DNA of 64,000 bases from DASVWZ01 sp036392935 (GTDB lineage: Bacteria; Acidobacteriota; Terriglobia; Terriglobales; Acidobacteriaceae). The notes beneath the pieces were generated by a model. It ran no database searches and had not been told where the DNA came from. It worked only from the letters and a program-made list of their open reading frames with translations. Positions 1 to 7,813 of the stretch are shown here, one piece after another. The first letter of the stretch is position 1, and each line of letters opens with the position of its first letter. Position numbers and translations under genes: made by a program. Location of the stretch: assembly GCA_036392935.1 (NCBI GenBank), contig DASVWZ010000239.1:48868-112867 (forward strand). The letters are read 5' to 3'.

Positions 1-501
1 GCTACGCGCGTATTTGAGGGCTGCCACGGTGAATGGCGTGCGCCCGCTGGCCGACACGCCGACGACTACATCCTTCTCTGCAGGATTTTTCCTGGTGATC
101 GCGCTCTCGCCGAGGCGCGGGGAGTCTTCTTCTTTTTCGACCGCCGAGCTCAGAGCTTTGGTGCCTCCCGCGATCACCAGTTGAATTCGTCGCGGATTGA
201 GACTGAACGTTGGCGGAAGTTCGGCGGCGTCGAGGGCGGCAATGCGTCCGCTGGTGCCGGCGCCGACGTAGATCAGACGGCCATTCTGGCTGAGCGCGCC
301 AGCCATAACGTCGATGCCACGGGCAATCTGAGGTAAAGCGCGCTTAACGGCGGCGGCGACTTTGGCGTCTTCTCTATTGATGATGCGAGCGATTTCGAGC
401 GAGGATTTGAGGTCGAGATTCTTGGCGGCGGGATTGAGCTTTTCGGTCGAGAGGCCGCTGAGATTGCGGGCGGTTCCCTTCCCGCGCTTGCTCCTGCTCA
501 A
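1..501 (-). CDS. murQ: N-acetylmuramic acid 6-phosphate etherase, N-terminal part (cut by window edge)
   Basis: MurQ cleaves the lactyl ether of MurNAc-6-phosphate to GlcNAc-6-phosphate and D-lactate in cytoplasmic peptidoglycan recycling. The minus strand reads 167 codons off the window edge and shows the family hallmarks: STEKLNP, LEIARIINRED, a GRLIYVGAGTSGR sugar-isomerase loop followed by LDAAELPPTF, and the GVSASGRTPF phosphosugar-binding motif near the edge. No ATG is in frame; the likely start is TTG at 501-499, which overlaps the stop codon of the upstream hydrolase gene and implies translational coupling. The pairing with a beta-lactamase-fold hydrolase fits cell-wall turnover. The C-terminal half lies outside the window. 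The family call is secure; the start is inferred. Confidence 0.9.
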   Translation of the reverse strand, partial: MSRSKRGKGTARNLSGLSTEKLNPAAKNLDLKSSLEIARIINREDAKVAAAVKRALPQIARGIDVMAGALSQNGRLIYVGAGTSGRIAALDAAELPPTFSLNPRRIQLVIAGGTKALSSAVEKEEDSPRLGESAITRKNPAEKDVVVGVSASGRTPFTVAALKYARS

Positions 502-1658
502 CGATTCTGCTCCAGCGCTTCGAGCACGGCGTCGTGAAATGCGGGACGGATTTCCTTAATGGCTTGATTCGAGCAGTCGGGCCAGGTGCGGTTGGTGAGC
601 AGCGTCACGGACAGTTGTCGCTGCGGATCGATCCAGAGCGAAGTTCCGGTATAACCCAAGTGTCCATACGAAGCCGCCGAAAAATACTTGCCGGATTGCG
701 AGGGCGACGACGGCGTGTCCCAACCGAGAGCGCGCGATGTGCCGGGCGGAGAGACTTCGCGGCGAGTGAACAGCGCAATCGTCTCCGGACGAACGATTCT
801 GCGGCCGCCCGCAAGCATGGTTTCTGCGAAAAGGGAGACGTCGGGTGCGCTGGCAAATAATCCAGCGTGGCCGGCAACGCCTCCGAGCACGCTGGCATTT
901 TCGTCCTGGACTTCGCCTTGAATGATGCGCAGGCGGAAGCTCTGGTCGTCTTGCGTGGGGGCGCAGCGCGGATGCCAGGTGAGCGGTGGCTTGAATGCAG
1001 TGCGTACCATGCCGAGCGGGCCAAAGATTTCGCGATGGCAGAAGTGGTCGAGAGTATCGCCGTCGTTGCCCTGGCGGGCGATGCGTTCGAGGGCAACGCC
1101 GAGAATTATGAATCCGATGTCGCTGTATTCGGCGCGGCTGCCGGGATCGGCGACAAGGGGCGTAGCAAAGGCCTTGGCGAGCAACTCATCTTTGCTGGTG
1201 GTTTCGAGGTAAAGTTTTTCGTAAGCCGGCAAGCCGGAGGAATGCGCCAGCAACATGCGGAAGGTGACGGCTTCGCGGCGAGGGTCGTCTTTCAGAAACT
1301 CGAAGACAACGCTGGTGACCGGAAGGTCAAGGTCAAGCAGGCCGCGATCGTAAAGAATCATCGCCATGGTTGTGGTGCCGATGGGCTTGGTGAGTGAGGC
1401 AAGGTCGAAAATTGTATCGGGCGTAGCGGATGCGGATTCAGCGTCGTAGGTGAGCAGGCCAAAAGATTTCAGACAAACGAGCTGGCCGCCGAATGTGACG
1501 GCCGCACAGGCAGCGGGAAAGGCGCGCTGGTCAATGGCAGCACGAAGAATATCGAAGGCGCGCGCAAACACCGAGTCCTGGTTTTGGTAGCGCGAGGGCA
1601 GAGGGTGTGAGCGGGGTTCGATGATCGGGTTATAGCAAAGTTGGCGGGTGCGGGTCAA
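498..1658 (-). CDS. Serine hydrolase of the beta-lactamase / penicillin-binding family
   Basis: A 386-residue class C beta-lactamase-fold hydrolase. The three active-site boxes are visible: Ser88-x-x-Lys91 (SLTK), Tyr178-Ser-Asp180 (YSD, replacing the usual YSN) and His333-x-Gly (HLG, replacing KTG). Such proteins are esterases, D-amino-acid peptidases or PBP4-like enzymes; the substrate cannot be read from sequence. The gene overlaps murQ downstream by four bases, so a role in processing recycled muropeptides is a reasonable inference. The first 25-30 residues are polar and may not be translated; a GTG at about codon 30 is an alternative start. I see no convincing signal peptide, which argues for a cytoplasmic enzyme. 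Confidence 0.85.
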   Translation of the reverse strand: MTRTRQLCYNPIIEPRSHPLPSRYQNQDSVFARAFDILRAAIDQRAFPAACAAVTFGGQLVCLKSFGLLTYDAESASATPDTIFDLASLTKPIGTTTMAMILYDRGLLDLDLPVTSVVFEFLKDDPRREAVTFRMLLAHSSGLPAYEKLYLETTSKDELLAKAFATPLVADPGSRAEYSDIGFIILGVALERIARQGNDGDTLDHFCHREIFGPLGMVRTAFKPPLTWHPRCAPTQDDQSFRLRIIQGEVQDENASVLGGVAGHAGLFASAPDVSLFAETMLAGGRRIVRPETIALFTRREVSPPGTSRALGWDTPSSPSQSGKYFSAASYGHLGYTGTSLWIDPQRQLSVTLLTNRTWPDCSNQAIKEIRPAFHDAVLEALEQNR

Positions 1659-1760
1659 AAGTGATCGATTTTGATCGGAGATTCGCCATCTTTTCTAGAC
1701 TTCGATTTGAAAATTGCAATTTTGAATTTGTAATTTCAACCGGCGGCGTATGGCGGCAAG

Positions 1761-3602
1761 TTAGTTGTGGGCGGGGAGCCAGATTTCGTTGTCGGGGTTG
1801 TCGGCCAGCGGGGTCAGCAGGTGAGGAGTGATGATGATAAGGATCTCGTCGGTTTCGGTGGACTTGGTGTTGGTCACCATGGCCTGATTAATGCCCGGGA
1901 TGCCGCCGAGTCCGGGAATGCCGGCCATGCTGCGCATTTCGCTATTGGTGACGGCGCCGGCCACCACGGCGGGCTCGCCTTCGCGCAAAGTGATGCTGCC
2001 CTTGTATTGACGGTTGGCGATGATAGGCACGCCGTTCAGACTCTGGCCAGCGAGGGTGCGGAGTTCCGTTTCAACATTTAACGCGATATCGCCGCTGCCG
2101 TAGACAGTGGGGCGGACTTTGACAATCAGGCCGAGGTCTTCATAATTGAACGACGGAAACGGCGCCTGATAACTGGAGTTGCCCAGCACCTGCGCGATGG
2201 CCGGGCTGTTGAAAACCGGAGCGTAGCTGGCAGTGAGGATGGGATAACGTTCGCCGATGCGGAAATTGGTGTCGTTGTTTTGCGAAGCGCGCATGGTGGC
2301 GTGCTCAAGAGTCTTCACGGAACTGCTGTTCAGCGATGCGGTAGCGACGATCTGGTCGAGGCTGAGACCCATTAGCGTTAATCCACCGCCGAAGGTGGCG
2401 AGTGGCTGGCTGAAGATGTTGTTCTGTTGGCCGGTGAGCTGCGCAAACAGCGCGGAGAGGCTCGAGGAACTGCCCTGGTTGATGGCACCGCTGGAAATCA
2501 GTTGGTTGATGAGATTTTGAATGCTCTGTCCGCCCAGCGCGGCCAGGGCCTCCGCGGGAATGTTATAGAGGTTGAAGTTGTTGGGAATGTGCATGCCCAG
2601 GCTGCGCATCATGGTGTGGTCGACTTCAAAGACCTGCATGTCCAGCATGACCTGCGGGCGTTCCTCGTTGTGGTGCTGGAGCAATTCGGTGACGGCGTTG
2701 AGGATCGGGATGGGTGCGCGGACAGTGATTTCACCCAGGCCGGCGGATTGCTGCAGCCAGCGCACGTCAAACAAGGTGCGGATGGCGCTGGTCAGTTCAT
2801 TCAGATCGCCGGCGTTGGTGGTCGGAATGCGAAAGGTGCGCAGTGCAAGATGGTCGAACTGACGATGATTTTCGTCGGTATTTTTGAGAACGTAGACCTG
2901 TTTCGCCGCGCTGGGGACGAAGAATGATCCAGTGACGCTGCAGGCAGCGCGCATGGCGGTAAAGAAGTCGGTGGCGTCAAGGTCGAAGTGAAGATGGAAG
3001 GACTTCACGGAATCGTCGATTTCGGCCTTTATGCCGTAAGCGTTGGCTACCTGGCTGAGCAGCGCGAGCGAGTCGCCGCGGAAGTGAAATTCGTGCGGAG
3101 CGGCACTGGGGTCGAGTTGTAGCTCGCCGGAATCTTCGACGATCTGCACATCGGATTTCGCGGGTGGAGTCCATTGCTGCAGCGAGTCGTTGAGCCGCTG
3201 CTGCGCAAATTCATTCTGGGGATCAAGGTTGAGCGCGCTGCGAAATTCGGCCTGGGCCTCGATTTCCTTTGAGGCGAGCAGGAACTGGTTGCCTTTTTCA
3301 ATGTGGTTATAGATGAGCTGCTCGCGAACCAGCGCGAGCGATGTGATGTAGTCGATGTTCTTGGGCGCCAGGCGCGCAGCGGTGTCGAATTCGGTGTAGG
3401 CTTCGTCCAGATGTTCGGATTTCTCGAGCTTAACCGCCTTGGAAAACGCCTCTTTGGCCTTTTTCAGATCGGCAGGCGAGGGGTTGCAGGCCGCGGAATT
3501 GCTTTGGCCGCATTGCAGCGAGAGGACGGTCTCCGGCTGATCGGTGGCGCGAAGCGCGGCCGAGAGCAGGCAAACTGCCAATAAGATCGCTCGCTGACGC
3601 AT
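1761..3602 (-). CDS. Secretin (GspD/PilQ family) with N-terminal TPR region
   Basis: A 613-residue outer-membrane secretin, the multimeric gate of type II secretion or type IV pilus machines. It starts with a signal peptide (MRQRAILLAVCLLSAALRA), followed by a TPR-like helical region (about residues 45-140), an STN/secretin_N-like part (about 165-330) and a C-terminal secretin domain (about 420-600) with the typical VPIIANRQYKGSI and LREGEPAVVAG stretches and a final IIITPHL. The Ser/Asn/Gln-rich segment around 355-395 is low complexity. No pilin, ATPase or other secretion gene lies nearby, so the machine it belongs to is unknown. Soil Acidobacteria commonly carry such solitary TPR-secretins. 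Confidence 0.88.
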   Translation of the reverse strand: MRQRAILLAVCLLSAALRATDQPETVLSLQCGQSNSAACNPSPADLKKAKEAFSKAVKLEKSEHLDEAYTEFDTAARLAPKNIDYITSLALVREQLIYNHIEKGNQFLLASKEIEAQAEFRSALNLDPQNEFAQQRLNDSLQQWTPPAKSDVQIVEDSGELQLDPSAAPHEFHFRGDSLALLSQVANAYGIKAEIDDSVKSFHLHFDLDATDFFTAMRAACSVTGSFFVPSAAKQVYVLKNTDENHRQFDHLALRTFRIPTTNAGDLNELTSAIRTLFDVRWLQQSAGLGEITVRAPIPILNAVTELLQHHNEERPQVMLDMQVFEVDHTMMRSLGMHIPNNFNLYNIPAEALAALGGQSIQNLINQLISSGAINQGSSSSLSALFAQLTGQQNNIFSQPLATFGGGLTLMGLSLDQIVATASLNSSSVKTLEHATMRASQNNDTNFRIGERYPILTASYAPVFNSPAIAQVLGNSSYQAPFPSFNYEDLGLIVKVRPTVYGSGDIALNVETELRTLAGQSLNGVPIIANRQYKGSITLREGEPAVVAGAVTNSEMRSMAGIPGLGGIPGINQAMVTNTKSTETDEILIIITPHLLTPLADNPDNEIWLPAHN

Positions 3603-3735
3603 GGAAGCTTTATTTTAACGAGAAGAATGGCTTTTGCTGGCATTACCGACGGGTACGTGTACCTTTGGGTGCCTATGTAGTGAACGCAGGCGAGGAGGGT
3701 TCTTGCAGGATTGATGTTGCCCACCCCATTGGGTT

Positions 3736-4329
3736 TCAGTGACCCTTCTGCTCAGGAATGATCGTTGCATTGCCGTTGGCGTTGGCGCTCAGGGTCGCTG
3801 TGCCCGTTCGCCGATAGAGTGTTCCGTCGAATTGGAAGTAGCTTAGGCCGGTTTCCATTGCGCTCATGTGCCAGCCGAGCACGAGATCGCGAAGACCATG
3901 ACTCACACTGGGCTGGATGGAGTATACCCAGCCATTGAATTCGCGCTTGGGAGTCGCGAGCAACATCGGCTTGTCCCCGTCAAACCGGATAACCCACATG
4001 GCTCCGTTTGCGCCTTGGCCGCCACGCGCGCAACCTGGTCCCGTCTGAACCAGCAGCGCTTTTTGGCTCGACGAGACTGGCAGGTCTTCGAAAATGAGCG
4101 CGTGTGTCCAGTCTTCGCCGGAAGGATCACACGGCCAACTGCCGGTTCCATCTGCCGAAATCGCCCGCTTGATTGCGTCGAATTGCGTTTTGGTGACCGA
4201 GATGCGCTCAAGCTCTGCGCCAGGATGAACCTCCACGCCCTTCCAAACGTCCGTTTGAGAGTGAGCCATTGTAAGCAGGCAAAGAGCAGTAACGGCGATC
4301 TTGAAGGGTGAGTGGAACGTCATTTTCAA
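3736..4329 (-). CDS. Hypothetical secreted protein
   Basis: A 197-residue protein with a clear signal peptide (basic start, then IAVTALCLLTMAHS) ending near residue 25. The mature part has two cysteines about 36 residues apart (WPCDPSG and GPGCARGG) that could form a disulfide, and a beta-rich pattern. I do not recognise a family. A second methionine at codon 3 is an alternative start. It lies alone between the secretin and the RNase P RNA gene, on the same strand as both, with 133 bp to the secretin and no sign of coupling. Confidence 0.6.
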   Translation of the reverse strand: MKMTFHSPFKIAVTALCLLTMAHSQTDVWKGVEVHPGAELERISVTKTQFDAIKRAISADGTGSWPCDPSGEDWTHALIFEDLPVSSSQKALLVQTGPGCARGGQGANGAMWVIRFDGDKPMLLATPKREFNGWVYSIQPSVSHGLRDLVLGWHMSAMETGLSYFQFDGTLYRRTGTATLSANANGNATIIPEQKGH

Positions 4330-4356
4330 CCAGTCTTTGAATGAGAGGTCAGAGAT

Positions 4357-4899
4357 GGCAACTGGGCCTGTAAGCCGAATTCTGTCCGCAACATTGCTGT
4401 CGCGCGACGGTCATTCCTCTAGGCCGCGCATTGCTGCGCGGCTCAAGCGACCTACCCGGAGGTTTTGCAAGACCCCATCGCGGGCTGAAGACCCGCGCTG
4501 GGGACCCCGCTGACGCGCCGAGCCGGCACGTTATCCCAGCCCGAGCTTGCGCCCGGCCCAAGTCCCTCCCTATTTGGTCTTGCTCCGTGTGGGGTTTGCC
4601 CTGCCCGCCGCATTACTGCGACGGCGGTGCGCTCTTACCGCACCTTTTCACCCTTACCCCGCCCATTCTCGCCAGAGCGACGGCGACTCTGATGCTCTAG
4701 CCAGAATGAGCGGGGCGGTATGTTTTCTGTGGCACTTTCCGTCGAGCACTCCCGCCCATACCGGCGCGGGCGCCCTCCCGGACGTTATCCGGCACACCGC
4801 TCTGTGGAGTTCGGACTTTCCTCCCCGCCTGTTCCGCAAGTTTGCGCGTGCATCTCGAAACCTGCCGAACAGGCGGGGCGACCGTCCGGCCCAGCTGCC
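4357..4899 (-). ncRNA. rnpB: RNase P RNA, bacterial type A
   Basis: The minus strand carries the universally conserved RNase P RNA blocks in order: GAGGAAAGTCCGAACTCCAC near the 5' end, ACAGAAAACATACCGCC, GGTAAGGGTGAAAAGGTGCG, AGACCAAATAGGGAGG, GGTAGGTCGCTTGAG, and CAGAATTCGGCTTA at the 3' end. Helix P1 can be drawn as a 12-bp pairing between 4888-4899 and 4357-4368, which sets the ends. The RNA is about 543 nt, well over the roughly 380 nt of the E. coli molecule. Most of the excess lies between the AAATAGGG block and the GGTAGG block (P16/P17 region), where a REP-like palindrome sits. Open frames across this interval are not genes. Confidence 0.95.
4473..4503. repeat. REP-like palindrome inside rnpB
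   Basis: A 12-base inverted repeat with one mismatch around a seven-base loop (CCCCATCGCGGG / CCCGCGCTGGGG). It falls in the expanded P16/P17 part of RNase P RNA. Its form (short GC-rich stem around a CTGAAGA-type loop) resembles the other REP-like elements at 34290 and 42134. That it is an inserted mobile repeat rather than a native helix is inference. Confidence 0.5.
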
Positions 4900-5063
4900 A
4901 ACAATCTCATTATAGCGTCCCCGCTCTCCGCGACCCGCCGCTCGGCGGACGACTGAATGACGGAGACGATCGGGGCAATCCCGGCATCGAAGAGGCAGTA
5001 AAATTGTAATTCGCAATATTGGGTGCTACCATCCGATTAGCGAAAAAGCTGGAGGAAAACATC

Positions 5064-5366
5064 ATGGCAGAAAGAGACAGCAGCAGTTTCCTGTGGTTCC
5101 TGGCAGGACTTGGCATTGGCGCGATCGCAGGAGTTTTGTACGCGCCCCGTTCGGGAGATGAGACCCGTGAGGCAATCCGTTCCCGGGCCGAAGAAGGCCG
5201 CGAGTTCATGCGCGAGCGCGCGCGGCAGGCGCGTGAGCAGGCCGGCGAATGGGCCGACCGTGGACGTGACGTGATCAATCAGCAGAAAGAGCAGTTTCGT
5301 TCGGCGTACGAGGCGGGAAAACAGGCGTACCACGATGCGGTGCAGCCCGAAAGCAAAGTCCCGTAA
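5064..5366 (+). CDS. YtxH-domain protein
   Basis: A 100-residue protein with one N-terminal membrane segment (FLWFLAGLGIGAIAGVLYAP) followed by a charged, coiled-coil-prone tail rich in Arg, Glu and Ala. The GLGIGAIAGVLYAPRSGDETR stretch is typical of the YtxH (Gas vesicle/general stress) family. The start at 5064 has a TGGAGG ribosome site seven bases upstream; a longer reading from 5019 lacks one. It sits 34 bp ahead of a DUF948-like membrane protein, a pairing often seen in envelope-stress loci. The function is not established. Confidence 0.85.
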   Translation: MAERDSSSFLWFLAGLGIGAIAGVLYAPRSGDETREAIRSRAEEGREFMRERARQAREQAGEWADRGRDVINQQKEQFRSAYEAGKQAYHDAVQPESKVP

Positions 5367-5400
5367 AGATTGCACGGCGCAGGCGTAACTGCCGTTTAGG

Positions 5401-5919
5401 GTGCTCGATATGGAAAACATAAACCTTCTCATGGTGTTTATCGGCATCACCGCACTGGCGGTCTTGATACAGGCGGGCATGCTGACTGGCATGTATCTGG
5501 CGCTGCGCAAGAACGCCTCGCTGGTGGAAGCGCTGACCGCCGAGATAAAGAGCAAGGCGTTGCCGGTAGTGGAAGAAGTACGTTCCACGCTGAGCGAACT
5601 GCGTCCGCGGATCGAAACGGTGATGAGCAACGCCAGCGAATCGAGCACGCTGGTGCGGGCGCAAATTCAGCGCATCGACGTGACCGTAAACGATATTTTA
5701 GATCGCACCCGGTTGCAGGTGATCCGCGCTGACGAACTGGTGACGCGCACGCTTGAACAGGTGGAAGATACCACGGACACCGTGCATCGGGCGGTGGTTT
5801 CGCCGGTGCGGCAGCTTTCCGGATTGGTGGCTGGGGTGACCGCGGGGTTGGATTTTCTGATGGGCGCCCGGCGCCGGCGCGACGGTGCACCTGCCACGCA
5901 CGATGAGATGTTCATCTAG
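5401..5919 (+). CDS. DUF948-like membrane protein
   Basis: A 172-residue protein (GTG start at 5401, or ATG at 5410) with one N-terminal membrane segment (LLMVFIGITALAVLIQAGML) and a long helical, heptad-like region (about 35-130) with the repeated V..T...RI pattern of methyl-accepting or DUF948 proteins. The C-terminus is basic (GARRRRDG). It follows the YtxH gene closely and precedes an intrinsic terminator at 5938, so the two probably form one operon acting at the inner face of the membrane. The biochemical role is unknown. Confidence 0.7.
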   Translation: MLDMENINLLMVFIGITALAVLIQAGMLTGMYLALRKNASLVEALTAEIKSKALPVVEEVRSTLSELRPRIETVMSNASESSTLVRAQIQRIDVTVNDILDRTRLQVIRADELVTRTLEQVEDTTDTVHRAVVSPVRQLSGLVAGVTAGLDFLMGARRRRDGAPATHDEMFI

Positions 5920-5937
5920 ATCTTGGGATGTTTGACC

Positions 5938-5967
5938 AGAAAAGCGGCGCTGCCGCGCTGCTTTTTT
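5938..5967 (+). terminator. Intrinsic terminator after the YtxH/DUF948-like pair
   Basis: An eight-base stem (AGCGGCGC / GCGCTGCT, one G-U pair) with a four-base loop, followed by six T residues and preceded by A residues. It lies between two convergent genes (stops at 5919 and 5987) and could act in both directions. Confidence 0.75.
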
Positions 5968-5986
5968 CGTTCGGCGAAGTTTAAGC

Positions 5987-7099
5987 CTACGCGATCCAGC
6001 CTCCGCCGACGACAATGTCACCATCGTAGAAAACCGCTGCCTGGCCAGGAGTGATGGCGCGCTGCGCCTCGTCGAAAGTCACGAGGATTTCATCTTCGCC
6101 AGACTTCTCAATCGTTGCTGCCGCCGCTTCGTGGCGATGGCGGATCTTGACGGAGACACGCATCGGCTCGGACATATCTTCGACGGAAATAAGGTTGATG
6201 CGATGCGCACGGAGGGTCTTGGAGTAAAGATCCTCTTGTCCGCCGACCACGACCTGGCGCGAGTCTCCCTTGATTTGAATGACATAGAGCGGCGAACCGG
6301 TCGCGACACCTAATCCCTTGCGCTGTCCAACGGTGAAATTGTGAATGCCAGCATGCTCGCCGATGACTTCCCCGCTCGAGGTGACAAGCTCCCCGGCAGT
6401 ATCGGGCAACGACTCGCCCTTTTCGGCAAGATAGGCGTCGAGAAAATTCTTGTAGTCACCACCGGGGACAAAGCATATCTCCTGTGAGTCGGGCTTTTCG
6501 GCAAGGGCCAGACCGTGATGGCGGGCGAGATCGCGGACCTGCGGCTTGGTCATTCCTCCAAGGGGAAAAATGGTGCGGCTGAGCTGCTCCTGGGTCAGAC
6601 CGAATAAAAAATAGGTCTGGTCCTTGGAATGATCGGCGGCGCGCTTGAGCAGCCAGCGGCCACTGGCCGCGTTGAATTCCACGCGGGCATAATGGCCGGT
6701 GGCAAGCGCATCGGCTCCAATTTGCTTGGCTACAATCAATAGCTGGCCAAACTTCAAGTGATTGTTGCAGAGGCTGCAGGGGATGGGCGTGCGACCGGAA
6801 AGATACTCCTCTACGAACGGGTGGACCACGTCGAGTTCGAAGCGCTCTTCGTGATTGACGACGTAATAAGGAACGCCAAGGGTTTCAGCGACGCGGCGGG
6901 CGTCGTAAACGTCGTCGAGTGAGCAGCAACGGCCCTGAACCGCTTCAGGCATGCCGGGATGACCGGCGAGGCGGCGTTGATTCCACAACTGCATGGTCAG
7001 GCCGATAACGCTGTGGCCTTCAGCGCGCAGCATGGCCGCCACGGTGGAGGAATCGACTCCACCGGACATAGCGACGGCGATGGTGCGGGGATCAGACAT
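5987..7099 (-). CDS. mnmA: tRNA-specific 2-thiouridylase
   Basis: MnmA thiolates U34 of Lys, Glu and Gln tRNAs using sulfur relayed from a cysteine desulfurase. The 370-residue frame starts at ATG 7099 (MSDPRTIAVAMSGGVDSS). The PP-loop SGGVDSS is at residues 12-18. The two catalytic cysteines are Cys111 in the LCNNHLKF motif and Cys209 in QEICFVPGGDY, and the C-terminal barrel ends with AVFYDGDIVVGGGWI. The reading frame stays open to 7276, but that extension has no family similarity. iscS lies upstream on the same strand, separated by two small genes of a different kind. Confidence 0.95.
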   Translation of the reverse strand: MSDPRTIAVAMSGGVDSSTVAAMLRAEGHSVIGLTMQLWNQRRLAGHPGMPEAVQGRCCSLDDVYDARRVAETLGVPYYVVNHEERFELDVVHPFVEEYLSGRTPIPCSLCNNHLKFGQLLIVAKQIGADALATGHYARVEFNAASGRWLLKRAADHSKDQTYFLFGLTQEQLSRTIFPLGGMTKPQVRDLARHHGLALAEKPDSQEICFVPGGDYKNFLDAYLAEKGESLPDTAGELVTSSGEVIGEHAGIHNFTVGQRKGLGVATGSPLYVIQIKGDSRQVVVGGQEDLYSKTLRAHRINLISVEDMSEPMRVSVKIRHRHEAAAATIEKSGEDEILVTFDEAQRAITPGQAAVFYDGDIVVGGGWIA

Positions 7100-7109
7100 A
7101 GGAATTGAA

Positions 7110-7637
7110 CTATTGCTCCAGCGACATGCGACGTTCGTGCTTCGGCCTTTCTTGATCAGGTTCCTTGCGGTGCTGGTTGGCATAAGACACCGCGTGGGCC
7201 GGCCCGAGTTCCAGCCCAGATGCTCGAAGGCTAGCCACCTGCCGATCCGGCAGGAATAACATCCAACACTCCTCATCCGGAGTTGCGTCTGGATACGGCT
7301 TGCAGGCTAGGCGCAATTGACGACCGAAGGTCAATGTGCTTAACATCCGCCGTGCGTCGTAAGAGAAATCAGTCAGTAGGGTCTCGTTCAGGTTGTCTAT
7401 TGCTAACTGCATGACGCGCTTCTTTGACTCGGAATGGGCGATCAATCGCTCGCCTGAGCGTAGCTCCCAATCGCACTGGTACAACCATAGGTGCCAGTCT
7501 CCGTGGAAATGGTGGTCCTCCAGATGTCTAGCCCCGAACTCAATTGTTACGAAGCTGCCCCAACCGACCTTCCCGCCCCAAGCCTTTTGGCCTATCAGCG
7601 GTTGGAACAGGTCCTGAATTTCTCGTTTCTTCGACAT
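7110..7637 (-). CDS. Hypothetical protein; candidate immunity-type partner of the preceding small gene
   Basis: A 175-residue cytoplasmic protein without signal or membrane segment. The N-terminal part (LIGQKAWGGKVGWGSFVTIEFG) and the run WHLWLYQCDWEL suggest a compact beta-rich fold; the tail is charged and low complexity. The opening pattern resembles proteins found beside polymorphic-toxin C-terminal domains, from memory of such loci rather than a search. The start codon lies two bases after the stop of the 57-residue gene, indicating coupling. Its lower GC and AT-ending codons compared with mnmA and iscS suggest later arrival. The function is not established. Confidence 0.6.
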   Translation of the reverse strand: MSKKREIQDLFQPLIGQKAWGGKVGWGSFVTIEFGARHLEDHHFHGDWHLWLYQCDWELRSGERLIAHSESKKRVMQLAIDNLNETLLTDFSYDARRMLSTLTFGRQLRLACKPYPDATPDEECWMLFLPDRQVASLRASGLELGPAHAVSYANQHRKEPDQERPKHERRMSLEQ

Positions 7638-7639
7638 GC

Positions 7640-7813
7640 CTACTCCGGAAACATCGCAATCCCGATATCCACTATCTCGTTAATCGTGTGTCCCTGTCTA
7701 GTGATCTCGTCGTGCAATTTGCGTCGATCAGCACGCGTCAACTCTCTTCCTAATTCATGTTCGATCCTGCGTATGGCTTCATCAAACTGCCGATTTTGAT
7801 CGCGATTACTCAC
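7640..7813 (-). CDS. Small protein resembling a polymorphic-toxin C-terminal segment
   Basis: A 57-residue frame beginning with GTG at 7813, overlapping the last codons and stop of iscS, and ending two bases before the next ATG. It contains LGRELTRADRRKLHDEIT and QGHTINEIVDIG. The layout LGR-L-T-x-R-R-x-LHDEI-x-x-QG-x-x-x-x-EI is the ending I recall from many RHS or CDI-type polymorphic toxins. If so, this is either a detached toxin tip or a stand-alone derivative kept with its partner. There is no catalytic core in 57 residues that I can recognise. The translation signals and tight spacing support a real gene. Confidence 0.6.
   Translation of the reverse strand: MSNRDQNRQFDEAIRRIEHELGRELTRADRRKLHDEITRQGHTINEIVDIGIAMFPE

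Noticed and set aside
4349..5016. Several open frames on both strands across 4349-5016
   Set aside because: They lie over RNase P RNA, whose conserved blocks explain the sequence.
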